64,000 nucleotides of DNA. Source: JANXQG01 sp963780045 (lineage in GTDB: Bacteria; Planctomycetota; Planctomycetia; Pirellulales; Thermoguttaceae). This document shows positions 17,871 through 27,491 of this stretch, piece by piece (within the stretch, counting starts at the first letter, position 1; every line of letters begins with the position of its first letter). The notes beneath the pieces were generated by a model, which made no database searches, had not been told where the DNA came from, and worked only from the letters and a program-made list of their open reading frames with translations. A program made the position numbers and the translations under genes. Location: the NCBI GenBank assembly GCA_963780045.1, contig CAVZZZ010000001.1:496001-560000 (forward strand), read 5' to 3'.

Positions 17871-18708
17871 TCATTTCACTTCTCCTTTGGAAACCGCGGC
17901 GCGACCTGAATCGGCCGGCCGTCGGGCCGACACGGTGTACCCCAAGCAATCGTCACCGCCGGCGTGCCGCAGAGAGATGTTGGCAACCATCGCGCAAAGC
18001 AGGACCACCGGCGAAAGGAGCAGCCCCGAAAGCCGGCGGCCGAAAGATCGCAGCGGAGTCGTTGCCGAAGCCGCCAAGAGCGGCAGGATCAGAGCCATCA
18101 CCTTGTAGCACGCGACCGTGACCGCATTGCCGCGAGCGTAAACTCCGATGTCCTCGAATCCGGCCTGCTGCAATAGCCGCTCCAGGCAAGAAGGCGTATA
18201 ACGATAATAATCGTTGGGAATGAAGTGCCAGCGCGCGGCAAAAGGCACGGTCAGCAAAAGTCGTCCGCCGGGCCGGGTGCAACGGCAGGCTTCCGCCAGG
18301 AACTGCTCGTGATCGAAGACGTGTTCGAGCGTCTCGGTTGCGAGGACCGTGTCGGCCCACCCGTCCTCGATTGGCCATTTCCACCCGTTGAAGTAGATTG
18401 TATCCGGGACCTCATAGCCGAAGTGCGCTTTGCAGTCGGACGTGTCGATGCCGCAGGTACTCGACCCGCGCTGGCAAGAGGCAGCGGTACAACTGCGATC
18501 CGCAGCCGACGTCAAGGACCCTTCCTTCCGCCGCGGCAAGTTCCGATCGGACGTCGTTCCAGATCGAGCCGACCTGAACGTCGAGAAAGCGACGAAAGCG
18601 AAAAGCAAGATGTTGCCGCGCGCCGCGGGGCTTCGCCAGCAGCGGCGGACGCCAGCGCTCCGCCGGACGTTGAATCATATTCGGCCGCTCTTGGAATCGA
18701 CGTACCAT
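17871..18708 (-). CDS. Class I SAM methyltransferase (Methyltransf_11 type), frameshifted near 18456
   Basis: The first half starts MVRRFQERPNMIQRPAERWRPP at 18708 and contains RVLDVGCGSQLYRCLLPARVEY (motif I). One extra C at about 18456 throws the frame off. The rest continues in the next frame as CGIDTSDCKAHFGYEVPDTIYFNGWKWPIEDGWADTVLATETLEHVFDHEQFLAEACRCTRPGGRLLLTVPFAARWHFIPNDYYRYTPSCLERLLQQAGFEDI. The ETLEHV and RPGG features are the normal post-I motifs. The C-terminal hydrophobic part (VMALILPLLAASATTP, LLLSPVVLLCAMVANI) suggests membrane attachment. The upstream and downstream neighbours are glycan genes on the same strand. Confidence 0.8.
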
Positions 18709-18755
18709 GCTCTTTCCCTAAAGGCGGATGCCGCCGTGCGCAAACCGCAATGCAC

Positions 18756-20831
18756 TTATTCCTGTTGGACCGCTCTGCGAACTTCTCCGTCCTTGATCAC
18801 GCCGCGACGGATAAAGAGCGGCCGCTGTTTCACTTCTTCGAATATCTTCGCGATGTATTCGGCGAGAATGCCGATGCCCAGCAGGTTGATCGATCCGAAA
18901 AACATGACGGTCAGCAGCATCGTCGTCACGCCGGCCGGCGCCCAACTGGGGACGAAAAGGCGCAGCGCCGCCTGCGCCGCCATCAACAAAACCGTCACGA
19001 GGAACAATCCGCCGCCGAAGAAACTGAGCATCGTCAAGAGCGTATTGCTGAAGGAGAGGATGCCCTTCTTCGCCCAAGCGATGTTCTTGCGCAGGTTGTT
19101 CGTGGTCCGGCCGAACATCCGCTCCGGCCGCACGTAGTCGACGCCGGCCTGCTTGAAACCGACGAAGGCCCGCACGCCGCGGAGGAACAAGTCTCTTTCC
19201 GGAAAGTGCAGCATGCTCTCCACCACGCGCTTGTCCATGAGCGAGAAATCGCCCGCGTCATGCGGAATGTTCAGGTACGAGAAGTAGTCGAAGAGCCGAT
19301 AGAACAGCTTGTAGGCAATTTGCATCCACAGCGGCGCGACCCGTTTGACCCGCCGCCCGTAGACCACGTCGTAGCCTTCGCGCCATTTGGCAACGAACTG
19401 CTCGATCAATTCGGGCGGATCCTGGAGGTCGCCGTCCATCAGGACGCAAGCGTTCTTCGTGGCCAATTCCATACCGCTGCGAAACGCGGCCTGCGAGCCG
19501 AAGTTGCGGGAATGCGAGATCCCCAGCACGCGGCGGTCGTTCCGCGTGATCGCCCGGATCGTTTCTTCGCTGTCGTCGGGACTGTTGTCGTTAACGAAGA
19601 TGATTTCGTATTCGATGCCAAGCTTCTCAAAAACCGCCTTCAGTCGCCGGTACATGATCGGGACCGCCTGGCCGTCCTTGTAACACGCGATCACGGCCGT
19701 GACGCTGTGCTTGGTGTCGAGGCCGAACTGCTTCGACGAGCGATGGTATCGCTCCTTGTCTTCCAAGCCGCGATACCAGGCGGCGGTGGCATTCAAGCCG
19801 TCCTCGAAGCCCGTGCGCGGCTGCCACCGCAAAAGCCGCGTCGTTTTTTCGATGTTTGCATACCAGTCGACGATGTCCCACTTGCGGCTTGGCATCGTGA
19901 AGACGGGCGCGGCGGTGATGCCAAACACTGATTGGGCGATCGACGCGACTTCGCCAATAGTGGTCTTGCGGCCGGTGCCGATGTTGAACGACTCGCCGAA
20001 ATGCCCGTCGAGTCCGAGTGCCGCGTCGACGAACGCCTCACAGACGTCGTCGATGTAAACGAAGTCCCGCGAAATGTCGGGGCTGACGAACTCCGGCAAG
20101 CGCGACTCCAGACCGGCGCGGACTACGTTGGGAACGAGCCGGGACGAATCCTCCAGCGGACCGTAAACCGAGTAGAGGCGAAGATTGACGCACGGCAGCC
20201 GCTTTATTCGCCCGTAGTACGAAATCAGATTGGCGCACGCGATCTTGGAGACGGCGTAGTCGCTGTTCGGGTCGGGCAGCGTGCCTTCGGGCGGCCCCGA
20301 GGCCTGGTTGCCGTATTCCGACGAACTGCCCGAATGAACGTAGGCCGCGATTCCCCGCAACTGCAATCGCTGCAGAAGGCGGGCTGTAAGGTTGAAATTG
20401 GTCTTGTAGATCAAGTCGCTGTCGGACTCGAACGAGTACGCGCCGTAGGCCACGCAGTTGAAGATCGTACGCGGCTTGACGTTATCCAAGAGGCCGTCAA
20501 GATTGGAATCCACCAACAGGTCCACTCCACGGACATTGACCTCTGGCACCCCCGCCAGTCGCCAGGCAGGAAGCCGGGATGAGGTTCCCACAACGTCCGG
20601 CCGGTGCCGCAGGAGCGTTCTTAAGAGATTGGCGCCGACGAAGCCGCTCGCTCCCAGCACGAGGATCGGCCCCTGAAGACGGGCGGTCTTGCCAGTCCAA
20701 TCCGTGGTCACGGCGTGGGCTGGTGAAAACTCCCGCTTTCCATTCAGAATCTGTTGCGGCTCCGATGTCTCTTGGAGGTGCCCAACAAAACCCGAATGAA
20801 GTCCGGACAAAATATTCGGCAGCGCAGTCAT
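18756..20831 (-). CDS. NAD-dependent sugar epimerase/dehydratase fused to a family-2 glycosyltransferase
   Basis: A 691-aa protein. Residues ~55-350 form an extended SDR domain: GPILVLGASGFVGANLL (GxxGxxG at 60-66) and YAVSKIACANLISYYG, with the catalytic Tyr/Lys. Residues ~375-600 form a GT-A domain of the DPM1/GtrB type: TAVIACYKDGQAVPIMYRRLKAVFEKLGIEYEIIFVNDNSPDDSEETI, LMDGDLQDPPELIEQFV (DGD metal site), GYDVVYGRR. Two C-terminal membrane helices (FLVTVLLMAAQAALRLFV; MLLTVMFFGSINLLGIGILAEYI) match GtrB-like polyprenyl-phosphate glycosyltransferases. It probably makes a nucleotide sugar and loads it onto a lipid carrier. ATG 20831 follows GGAG. It starts 3 bases after the transketolase C-half stop. 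Confidence 0.9.
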   Translation of the reverse strand: MTALPNILSGLHSGFVGHLQETSEPQQILNGKREFSPAHAVTTDWTGKTARLQGPILVLGASGFVGANLLRTLLRHRPDVVGTSSRLPAWRLAGVPEVNVRGVDLLVDSNLDGLLDNVKPRTIFNCVAYGAYSFESDSDLIYKTNFNLTARLLQRLQLRGIAAYVHSGSSSEYGNQASGPPEGTLPDPNSDYAVSKIACANLISYYGRIKRLPCVNLRLYSVYGPLEDSSRLVPNVVRAGLESRLPEFVSPDISRDFVYIDDVCEAFVDAALGLDGHFGESFNIGTGRKTTIGEVASIAQSVFGITAAPVFTMPSRKWDIVDWYANIEKTTRLLRWQPRTGFEDGLNATAAWYRGLEDKERYHRSSKQFGLDTKHSVTAVIACYKDGQAVPIMYRRLKAVFEKLGIEYEIIFVNDNSPDDSEETIRAITRNDRRVLGISHSRNFGSQAAFRSGMELATKNACVLMDGDLQDPPELIEQFVAKWREGYDVVYGRRVKRVAPLWMQIAYKLFYRLFDYFSYLNIPHDAGDFSLMDKRVVESMLHFPERDLFLRGVRAFVGFKQAGVDYVRPERMFGRTTNNLRKNIAWAKKGILSFSNTLLTMLSFFGGGLFLVTVLLMAAQAALRLFVPSWAPAGVTTMLLTVMFFGSINLLGIGILAEYIAKIFEEVKQRPLFIRRGVIKDGEVRRAVQQE

Positions 20832-20834
20832 GGC

Positions 20835-21803
20835 TCATCTCCGCTGCTGGCTCGCGGTGACCAAGCGAAAATGCGGCGGCGGAACCGTCGACCGCGCAGA
20901 AGACTTCAACTCCGTGAGGATACTTTCCGCGTCCAAGTGGCACTCCTGGCGATGAAACTTCTGCGAACCATAATAGCCGCTGGGGTACGACTGGGCGAAA
21001 CGATGCGTGAACTTAACGGGGAATTCTCCGCCGAGCAGCAAGGCGTGAGCCAGCATTTGTCCCACGCCGCCGTGGGGCACGTGTTCTTCCACCACCATCA
21101 GATGGCGCGACTTTCTTAGCTGTGCCAGGAACTCCTTGGGAATCGTCTCCCGACAGATTGGAAACTCCGTGAGCACCCACAGGTCCGGCCGCAGCGACTC
21201 CGGCAAACCGGCGACGGCCTCCCAAATACTTCCCACCAAAGGACCGACCACAAGGAGCGTCGGCCCATTGCCGTGCGTCAGTTGCCGCCAGGCGCCGTAG
21301 GAGGGAGGATCACAGCCGGCCGGCAGCTCGCAACGGCCCAGCCGGAGGTAGGCCGGATGGTCGAAGCCAGCAAGAAAATCGATCACGGGCGGCACGTCCG
21401 CGGCAAACGCCGGGACGAAGACGTGCATGCGGTCCAGACACAGCAAAGCACCATAGTCTCCCAAGGCGTGGTGCGTGCCTCCCATGACGCCGTATCCGTA
21501 ACCCCCGCCGTTGCCGACGAGCTTCACCGGCAGATCGTGCATGCAGATGTCGTTGCGGATCTGCTCGTACGGACGCGCGTAAACGAACGGCGCGATGCTG
21601 TAGACCCAAGGCCGGAACCCAGTCGAGGCCAGTCCCGCCGCCACCGAGACCATGTTCTGTTCCGCCACGCCGGCATTGATGAAGCGCTCTCCCGCGACGT
21701 CCTGCAGGGGCTCCAGTGCCTGGAAACCGAGATCGCCGGTCAGGAAGACGAATTCCCGATCGGCGGCGTGCGAGACCAACGACTGGCAAAGAGCGTTTCT
21801 CAT
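20835..21803 (-). CDS. Transketolase-like protein, C-terminal half subunit
   Basis: A 322-aa protein covering the pyrimidine-binding and C-terminal domains: FLTGDLGFQALEPLQDVAGERFINAGVAEQNMVSVAAGLASTGFRPWVYSIAPFVYARPYEQIRNDICMHDLPVKLVGNGGGYGYGVMGGTHHALGDYG. The AEQNM segment has the catalytic Glu that activates thiamine diphosphate. It pairs with the gene upstream as a split enzyme, a layout known from two-subunit transketolases and from sugar- or antibiotic-biosynthesis clusters. The context (epimerase-GT fusion directly downstream, methyltransferases around) suggests rearrangement or two-carbon transfer on a specialised sugar rather than central metabolism; this is inference. Confidence 0.88.
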   Translation of the reverse strand: MRNALCQSLVSHAADREFVFLTGDLGFQALEPLQDVAGERFINAGVAEQNMVSVAAGLASTGFRPWVYSIAPFVYARPYEQIRNDICMHDLPVKLVGNGGGYGYGVMGGTHHALGDYGALLCLDRMHVFVPAFAADVPPVIDFLAGFDHPAYLRLGRCELPAGCDPPSYGAWRQLTHGNGPTLLVVGPLVGSIWEAVAGLPESLRPDLWVLTEFPICRETIPKEFLAQLRKSRHLMVVEEHVPHGGVGQMLAHALLLGGEFPVKFTHRFAQSYPSGYYGSQKFHRQECHLDAESILTELKSSARSTVPPPHFRLVTASQQRR

Positions 21804-21868
21804 GAGTCTCTAATGCTCTTCCGGCTCTGGGTGCAAGGAGCGCAAAACAGCCGTTCGCAGTTGGACCA

Positions 21869-22714
21869 TCAGGCGGCATTCCGCCGAAAGGCGGGGCTAT
21901 CCGCGCCGACGGCCGCTAAGGGATCGCACATCGGACCAGGAGAGCCGTCGTTAACTTCCTGGATGGCTTGTTGGTACTGTTCTGCCGACATCGCCCGGTA
22001 ATGCCATTCCATCCGGTCTTCCATGAAGGAGACTCCATGACCTTTGCGCGTGCGTGCGATGATGATTTGCGGCTCCGGGCCGGCCGCCGCGCAAGCGTTG
22101 AGGATGGCATCCGGATCGTGCCCGTCAATCTCTTCGGTTCTCAGGCCGAACTCGCGAAACTTTGCTGCAGTGAGTTCGAGACCGCAGACGTCTTTCGTAG
22201 CACCGAATCCCTGCAGGCCGTTTGCGTCGATCAGGACTGTCAGCGGCGCAAGGCAACGTTGCTTGATGAAAATGAGCGATTCCCAAGACGAGCCTTCCTG
22301 CAATTCCCCGTCGGAAACCAAACAAAAAACTCTGCCCGGTTGCTGCCGCAGGGCCTTCCCCAAGGCAATTCCGGCAGCCAGCGACAACCCGTGTCCCAGG
22401 CTCCCCGTGGCGAAGGGGATTTCCCGCAGCCAGTTCGGGGCCGGGTGCCCGCTCAGCTTCGTCCGTTCTCCGTGGAATTGACTTAGATCGTCTTCCGATA
22501 GCCGCCCTACCGACCAGAGCGAAACATAGAGCGCTCCGGCGGCGTGGCCTTTGGAGAGGACAAAGATATCATGTGGCCGTAGAACGCTGTGGTGCAAGAC
22601 GACCATCATGTCGCAGGCGGACAGATTTCCTCCGATGTGGCCCACGCGGCTTTCATAATGCATCCGCAGCAGGCGCAGCCGTGCATTGCGAATCAGATCC
22701 GGGAGTTCGCTCAT
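21869..22714 (-). CDS. Transketolase-like protein, N-terminal half subunit
   Basis: A 281-aa thiamine-diphosphate-binding half: MHYESRVGHIGGNLSACDMMVVLHHSVLRPHDIFVLSKGHAAGALYVSLWSVG, GHPAPNWLREIPFATGSLGHGLSLAAGIALG, and the ThDP/Mg motif region VSDGELQEGSSWESLIFIKQRCLAPLTVLIDANGLQGFG. Here the canonical GDGE reads SDGE, a tolerated substitution in some relatives. The ATG at 22714 (MSELPDLIRNARLRLLRMH) is chosen because family alignment begins here; the frame could extend to 22771. It lies 65 bases before the C-half gene, on the same strand. Confidence 0.88.
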   Translation of the reverse strand: MSELPDLIRNARLRLLRMHYESRVGHIGGNLSACDMMVVLHHSVLRPHDIFVLSKGHAAGALYVSLWSVGRLSEDDLSQFHGERTKLSGHPAPNWLREIPFATGSLGHGLSLAAGIALGKALRQQPGRVFCLVSDGELQEGSSWESLIFIKQRCLAPLTVLIDANGLQGFGATKDVCGLELTAAKFREFGLRTEEIDGHDPDAILNACAAAGPEPQIIIARTRKGHGVSFMEDRMEWHYRAMSAEQYQQAIQEVNDGSPGPMCDPLAAVGADSPAFRRNAA

Positions 22715-22941
22715 ACTCGTTTGCCCACGCCCTGCTGTACACGCCCCTGCGAGGCCGTGACGGACAGCCATGTACGCGTTCTTTCCTTCCGCACCGATCG
22801 CATGAAACGCGAAGTCCGCATCCGTGCGGCCGCAATAGCGATCGGGCGGCGGGGAGGATAAGGCTATTCTGTCAGCCGGTCAAGGTCAGCTTTTTGAACG
22901 GCGCGAGCAGGTGCCGCCGTCAGATTAACTCTGGATCCGCC

Positions 22942-23833
22942 TCAATCCCCCGCGCGCGGCGATGTTGTCCCCGGCTTATGCGCGATGACCACCTGACTCT
23001 TTGGCATGGCATTGTCGAGAGCTCTCAATAAAGGTTCCCCGCGAGGAGAGGAAAGCAGGGTCTTCCATGTTCGGTTCCAGTTTCTCAGCAGGGCTGAATT
23101 GCCGGATTTGCCAAACGAGATGTTGTTTTTCGGAAGCGTCCAGAACAAGGACCACCACATGGACCAGTAAAAGCCGTAAGAATACCGCTGGTCCACGACA
23201 AGACCGGCGCTCTCGACGGCGCGCTGGAATTCATCGCGCGTGGAAGACGCGAATGTGATGCGGTTTTTGCCATACTTCGGGAGGCGCAACCTGGTTGAGC
23301 ACCGTCTCGCTCGACGGGTCCGGAACGGTGATGAAATAACGCGCACCGGGCTTGCCAATCCGTACCATTTCGCCCAGGATAACCGCCGGATCATCGACAT
23401 GCTCCAAGACTTCCATCGCCAATACCGCCGTCGCGAACCCCGCTGGCAGGGGCATAGGATTACAGTCGCTCACAACGGCCTTAAACGGCCGCGATTGCAC
23501 GATCGTCGCGGGCCGGCGAAGAATACCGGCCACGCGCCGCCCGAATACTTCGGCCTTCATCCGCTGCTCAAGCATCGCAATTGCCGACGGGTCGACATCT
23601 ATGCCGACCACTTCGGCCCCTTGCTTCGCGGCAAAGACGCAGGCGCCTCCGCTCCCGCAGCCGACATCGACCAAGGTGTCGGCCTGCGTGATCTTGAAAT
23701 CCGGCGCCAACTGCTGCGCCTCGGAGTTGAACCAGCCAGCCTTCTGAGAGCCTAGCGCGGCTGCCGTGTCGGCGCTATCCTGAAAGATATAGGAGACGCC
23801 CCGGCGAATGATGCTTCGTATCGGCTTGTTCAT
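22942..23833 (-). CDS. SAM methyltransferase, frameshifted near 23242; paralogue of the gene at 24156
   Basis: From ATG 23833 (MNKPIRSIIRRGVSYIFQDSADTAAALGSQKAGWFNSEAQQLAPDFKITQADTLVDVGCGSGGACVFAAKQGAEVVGIDVDPSAIAMLEQRM) through NPMPLPAGFATAVLAMEVLEHVDDPAVILGEMVRIGKPGARYFITVPDPSSE to KPHHIRVF, where one extra C at about 23242 breaks the frame. It resumes as TRDEFQRAVESAGLVVDQRYSYGFYWSMWWSLFWTLPKNNISFGKSGNSALLRNWNRTWKTLL. It aligns along its whole length with the divergent neighbour at 24156-25022. The product is a class I methyltransferase, substrate unknown. ATG 23890 is an alternative start. Confidence 0.82.
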
Positions 23834-24155
23834 TAACACTGAGCACCCTCCGTGAAGTCCAGACGCAAGCAAGACGGAATCGCCTGCCATCGTCGCGTCG
23901 AGTTCGATGGCGATTCCCGGATGCCGGCGTCGCACTCTACAGCATTTGCCTTGCTCACGCAAGGGAAGAACGGGACTTTGAATGCGTGAACCGCACGATT
24001 GTGGAAGAGGCGTTTGGTGGCCGAGGAACGGAGGTTCGGAGCGAATTTCGGTCTTCGCATCTCCTATTGCATTACACCGGGGAATTGTTACTATCACCAC
24101 CCCATTGAACGAGCGTGCCAATGCGCTGACTATCCCAGCCGCGTAAGAAACCATT

Positions 24156-25022
24156 ATGTTCGCTCCGTATCGAAGCCTCGCCAACCGACTTGCGTCGCGC
24201 CTTGTGCCTGGTACGTTTTCCACGCCGATCCCTCGTCAACGGTTTGATGACACGGACGACGCCGACGACGTTGCCATGTCGTACATGTCCGCTACCGGTT
24301 GGTACAACATGAAGACTCGTGAAGTCATGCCAGGCTTCGAGATCAATCCCGAAGACACGGTCGTGGACGTTGGCTGCGGGCCGGGACACACATGCACTTT
24401 CGCCGCGAAGCAAGGGGCGGAAGTGGTCGGTATCGACATCAGTCCCGAGGCCATCGCGAAACTTAAGCGGAACATGGGTTCGCTGCCAGCGCACTCCTTC
24501 CAAGCGGTGACCAGTGATTGCAACCCCATACCGTTGCCGTCGGGTCGGGCCACTTGTGTCATTTGCATGGAAGTGCTGGAGCACGTTGACGATCCTGCCG
24601 CGTTCCTCTCCGAACTCGCACGCATCGGAAAACCTGGGGCTCGCTTTCTGATTTCGGTCCCGGCGCCCTTGTCCGAATCGATTCAAAAGGAAATCGCGCC
24701 TGCGGCATACTGGAAGAAACCGAACCATATTCGCGTCTTTTCCGAACAAGCGTTCCTCGCGGCGGTCCGGAGCGCCGGACTCGAAGTGAAGACGCAGACC
24801 GCCTACGGATTCTATTGGTCGATGTGGTGGACGCTTCGCTGGGCCGTGGCGGAAGACAACATCCCGTTTGGAAAGTCCGGCAATTCGCCCATCCTTAGGC
24901 ACTGGAACAAGACCTGGAAGGCTTTGCTGGCGGCGCCCCAAGGCCAGCACGTTTGGAAGGCGCTGGAGCGGGCCTTGCCCAAGTCCCAGATCGTCATTGC
25001 TTGCAAACCCGAGACTGCCTGA
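24156..25022 (+). CDS. SAM-dependent methyltransferase
   Basis: A 288-aa intact class I methyltransferase: TVVDVGCGPGHTCTFAAKQGAEVVGIDISPEAIAKLKRNMG (motif I and acidic loop), SDCNPIPLPSGRATCVICMEVLEHVDDPAAFLSELARIGKPGARFLISVPAPLSE, and the shared C-terminal GFYWSMWWTLRWAVAEDNIPFGKSGNSPILRHWNKTWKALLAAPQGQHVWKALERALPKSQIVIACKPE. The two paralogues are divergently arranged, 322 bases apart, each beside glycosyltransfer genes. They may act on two positions of one glycan or on two glycans; inference. Confidence 0.85.
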   Translation: MFAPYRSLANRLASRLVPGTFSTPIPRQRFDDTDDADDVAMSYMSATGWYNMKTREVMPGFEINPEDTVVDVGCGPGHTCTFAAKQGAEVVGIDISPEAIAKLKRNMGSLPAHSFQAVTSDCNPIPLPSGRATCVICMEVLEHVDDPAAFLSELARIGKPGARFLISVPAPLSESIQKEIAPAAYWKKPNHIRVFSEQAFLAAVRSAGLEVKTQTAYGFYWSMWWTLRWAVAEDNIPFGKSGNSPILRHWNKTWKALLAAPQGQHVWKALERALPKSQIVIACKPETA

Positions 25023-25030
25023 GAACCACG

Positions 25031-26462
25031 ATGCAGACCACGCTTCTCACGACGTATCGAAGTGGCGCCACCGGCGGAAAGCGGCTCGGTACTCCGGGAT
25101 ACTCCTACGATTTTGTAGCCGCCCTTTTCTCGCCGCTGTTCAAGCGACTGGGACCGCTGGTGCAAATCCAAGATTGGGCCGAACTTCGCCGCGAAGTCTC
25201 GGCAGCGCGGGCGGCGAAGTCGCGGCCGGTACACGTAAGTTTCCACCCCTTCCAGGATACGTGCCTTGTTGAGGGGCGCAGAACGTCGTCGTGCCCGCCT
25301 GGGAGTTCCCCGATGTTCCCGACCACGAGTTCGACTGCCATCCGCAAAACAATTGGGTGGCCATGGCGAACCGCTCTGCGATGGTCATCGTCGGCGGCCA
25401 GTTCACGGTTGACGCGATGCACCGCGCGGGCGTCACAGCGCCGGTTCGGATCGTCCCCGTCCCGACCGATGCAGGCTATTTCGATACTCCGGACTGGGAC
25501 GAGAACGGGCATACGGTGCTGAAATGTTCGGCGATCGTGTATCCTCAGCCGCCATCTAGCCCGATGGAATTCCGCGCCCAGGATTGCTGCAGCGAGTGAG
25601 GTCGCGATTCGGCAACTCCGCGGGCTGGATAGCGCACAAGACGTACCGGCGGCTCGTCAAACCGTGCCTGCCGCGAAGGATCGAATCGGCGGTCACCGCC
25701 GCCCTGCGGTCCGCTCGAGACGCATGGCGCGGGGAACGCATCCTTACCGAGCGCTCCGACCGCCTGGATCTTTCCGGGGTAGTATATACGAGCATATTCA
25801 ATCCGCTTGACGGCCGGAAAAACTGGTACGACACGGTTACCGCGTTCCTGCACGCGCTCAAAGACTGCGACGACGCCACTCTTGTGCTCAAAATGGCCAC
25901 TAGCAACGCGTCGGCGGTGGAGAATGTGCTCGCGTTCTATCGGCGGATTGATGTTCCTCACCGCTGCCGTATAGCCGTGATACCAGCGTTTTTGAGCGAG
26001 GCCGAAATGCTCGAATTGGCGCACGTCACCACGTATTACATTACGTCGACGCGAGCCGAAGGGAATTGCCTCCCCGTGATGAACTATCTTGCCGCCGGGC
26101 GGCCGTGCATTACGCCTTGTCATACCGCCATATCCGATTATTTCACTTCCGAGATGGGATTTGTCGTCCAGTCGCACCCGGAGCCCGCGGCCTGGCCCCA
26201 GGACTATCGGCTGCGCTGGCGAACTACGTGGCATCGCTTGGTTTGGACGTCGATGGTGGAACAAATCCGCCGCAGCTATGACATCGCCAAGGTAGGCAGC
26301 AAGGTCTACAAGGCGATGGCCGAAGCCGGACGGGAAAAAATGTCGCAATGGGCACATCCCGAAGCCGTCTGGCCGCGGTTGCGCTCCGCCATGCACGAGT
26401 TGCAAGTTCCAACGCCGGCCGCGCCCGCCGTCGGCGCACGGCGAGAGCGATGCGCCGCATAA
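25031..26462 (+). CDS. Glycosyltransferase (GT-B fold, GT1/GT4-like), two frameshifts (about 25275 and 25561)
   Basis: Starts MQTTLLTTYRSGATGGKRLGTPGYSYDFVAALFSPLFKRLGPLVQIQDWAELRREV at 25031, 8 bases after the methyltransferase stop. A G is missing from a G-run near 25275; the +2 frame continues AQNVVVPAWEFPDVPDHEFDCHPQNNWVAMANRSAMVIVGGQFTVDAMHRAGVTAPVRIVPVPTDAGYFD. A C is missing near 25561; the third segment reads PDGIPRPGLLQRVRSRFGNSAGWIAHKTYRRL...LSGVVYTSIFNPLDGRKNWYDTVTAFLHAL...AFLSEAEMLELAHVTTYYITSTRAEGNCLPVMNYLAAGRPCITPCHTAISDYF, the donor-binding E-x7-E-like region. Repaired length is about 477 aa, normal for the family. Likely adds a sugar in glycan assembly. Confidence 0.8.
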
Positions 26463-26523
26463 GCCGGTCTTCAAGCTCACGATACGAACTGCCGGCGTGC
26501 GGATCGTTCGAGCATGGCCCGGT

Positions 26524-27282
26524 CTAGGCCGCTTTCTGCTGGGCCTCCTCCAGCATGAAAGTTCGATAGGCCTTGATGACCTCTTTCGTCCCTCCCGACT
26601 TGCGTATCCGCCCGTGGTCGAGCCAGACGACGCGCGTGCAAAACTGCGCCAGCGAATCGAGATCGTGGCTCACGGCCACGACCGCCTGAGCGCTGGAAAT
26701 CAATGCCTGCATGCGCTGCCGGGCCTTTTTCTGGAAAGCACAGTCCCCGGCCGAAAGGACTTCGTCGACAATGAGGATTTCCGGCTCGATGGCCGTCGCC
26801 ACCGAGAACGCCAGCCGCACCAGCATGCCGGACGAATAGTGGCGGACCGACATGTCGAGGAATTTGCCCAACTCGCTGAATTCCGCGATTGCCGGCATGC
26901 GCGCCTTGACCGACTTCGGCGTCTCGCCTTGCAGGTAGCTGCGGTAGCGGATGTTGTCCCAGCCATTGGCTTCCGGTTCGAAGCCCAGCGAAATGTCGAA
27001 GAGCGAGCTGACGCGGCCCGTTACGCGGCGCGTGCCGGCGGTGGGCGCGTAAATGCCCGCCAGCAGCTTCAACAGCGAGCTCTTGCCCGCGCCATTGTGG
27101 CCGATGATTCCTACCCGTTCGCCTTGCTCGACGCTCAGATTGACGTGTTCCAACGCCTTGACGAGCATTTTTTCCGTGCGGTTGCCGAAGAGTCCGTGCA
27201 GCACGTAGTCCTTGATGCTCGCACTCCGCTGGCAGCGGACTTGGAAGTGCAGGCTTACGTCGTCAAGTTCGATCGGTGTCAT
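26524..27282 (-). CDS. ABC transporter ATP-binding protein, polysaccharide export (Wzt/TagH type)
   Basis: A 252-aa ATPase. Walker A GHNGAGKSSLLKLLAG, signature HYSSGMLVRLAFSVATAIEPEILIVDEVLSAGD (variant LSGGQ plus Walker B), H-loop VVAVSHD. The opening MTPIELDDVSLHFQVRCQRSASIKDYVLHGLFG and the text SSLFDISLGFEPEANGWDNI are typical of O-antigen/teichoic-acid export ATPases. There is no C-terminal carbohydrate-binding domain, so it is the short TagH/KpsT-like kind. ATG 27282 follows AAAGGG; the longer frame upstream is not supported. The expected permease (Wzm/TagG) is not beside it on either side. Confidence 0.9.
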   Translation of the reverse strand: MTPIELDDVSLHFQVRCQRSASIKDYVLHGLFGNRTEKMLVKALEHVNLSVEQGERVGIIGHNGAGKSSLLKLLAGIYAPTAGTRRVTGRVSSLFDISLGFEPEANGWDNIRYRSYLQGETPKSVKARMPAIAEFSELGKFLDMSVRHYSSGMLVRLAFSVATAIEPEILIVDEVLSAGDCAFQKKARQRMQALISSAQAVVAVSHDLDSLAQFCTRVVWLDHGRIRKSGGTKEVIKAYRTFMLEEAQQKAA

Positions 27283-27491
27283 TGGCCCTTTGGAGCAAGC
27301 TGGAAGGGGACTTATGGGAGCTATGGGCCCAGCGGGATTTGTGAGAGCCGGGGGCACGCCGGGTCGGGAGTTTAATCGCCGCGGCACGGGGAAGCAAGGC
27401 CATCTTAAGGGCCCGAAAAAGCCCCCTATTCGGCCTTGCGTCCCAGGGCCGTCAGAAAGTAATAATACGCGGTCAAGAACAGTCATGATTC

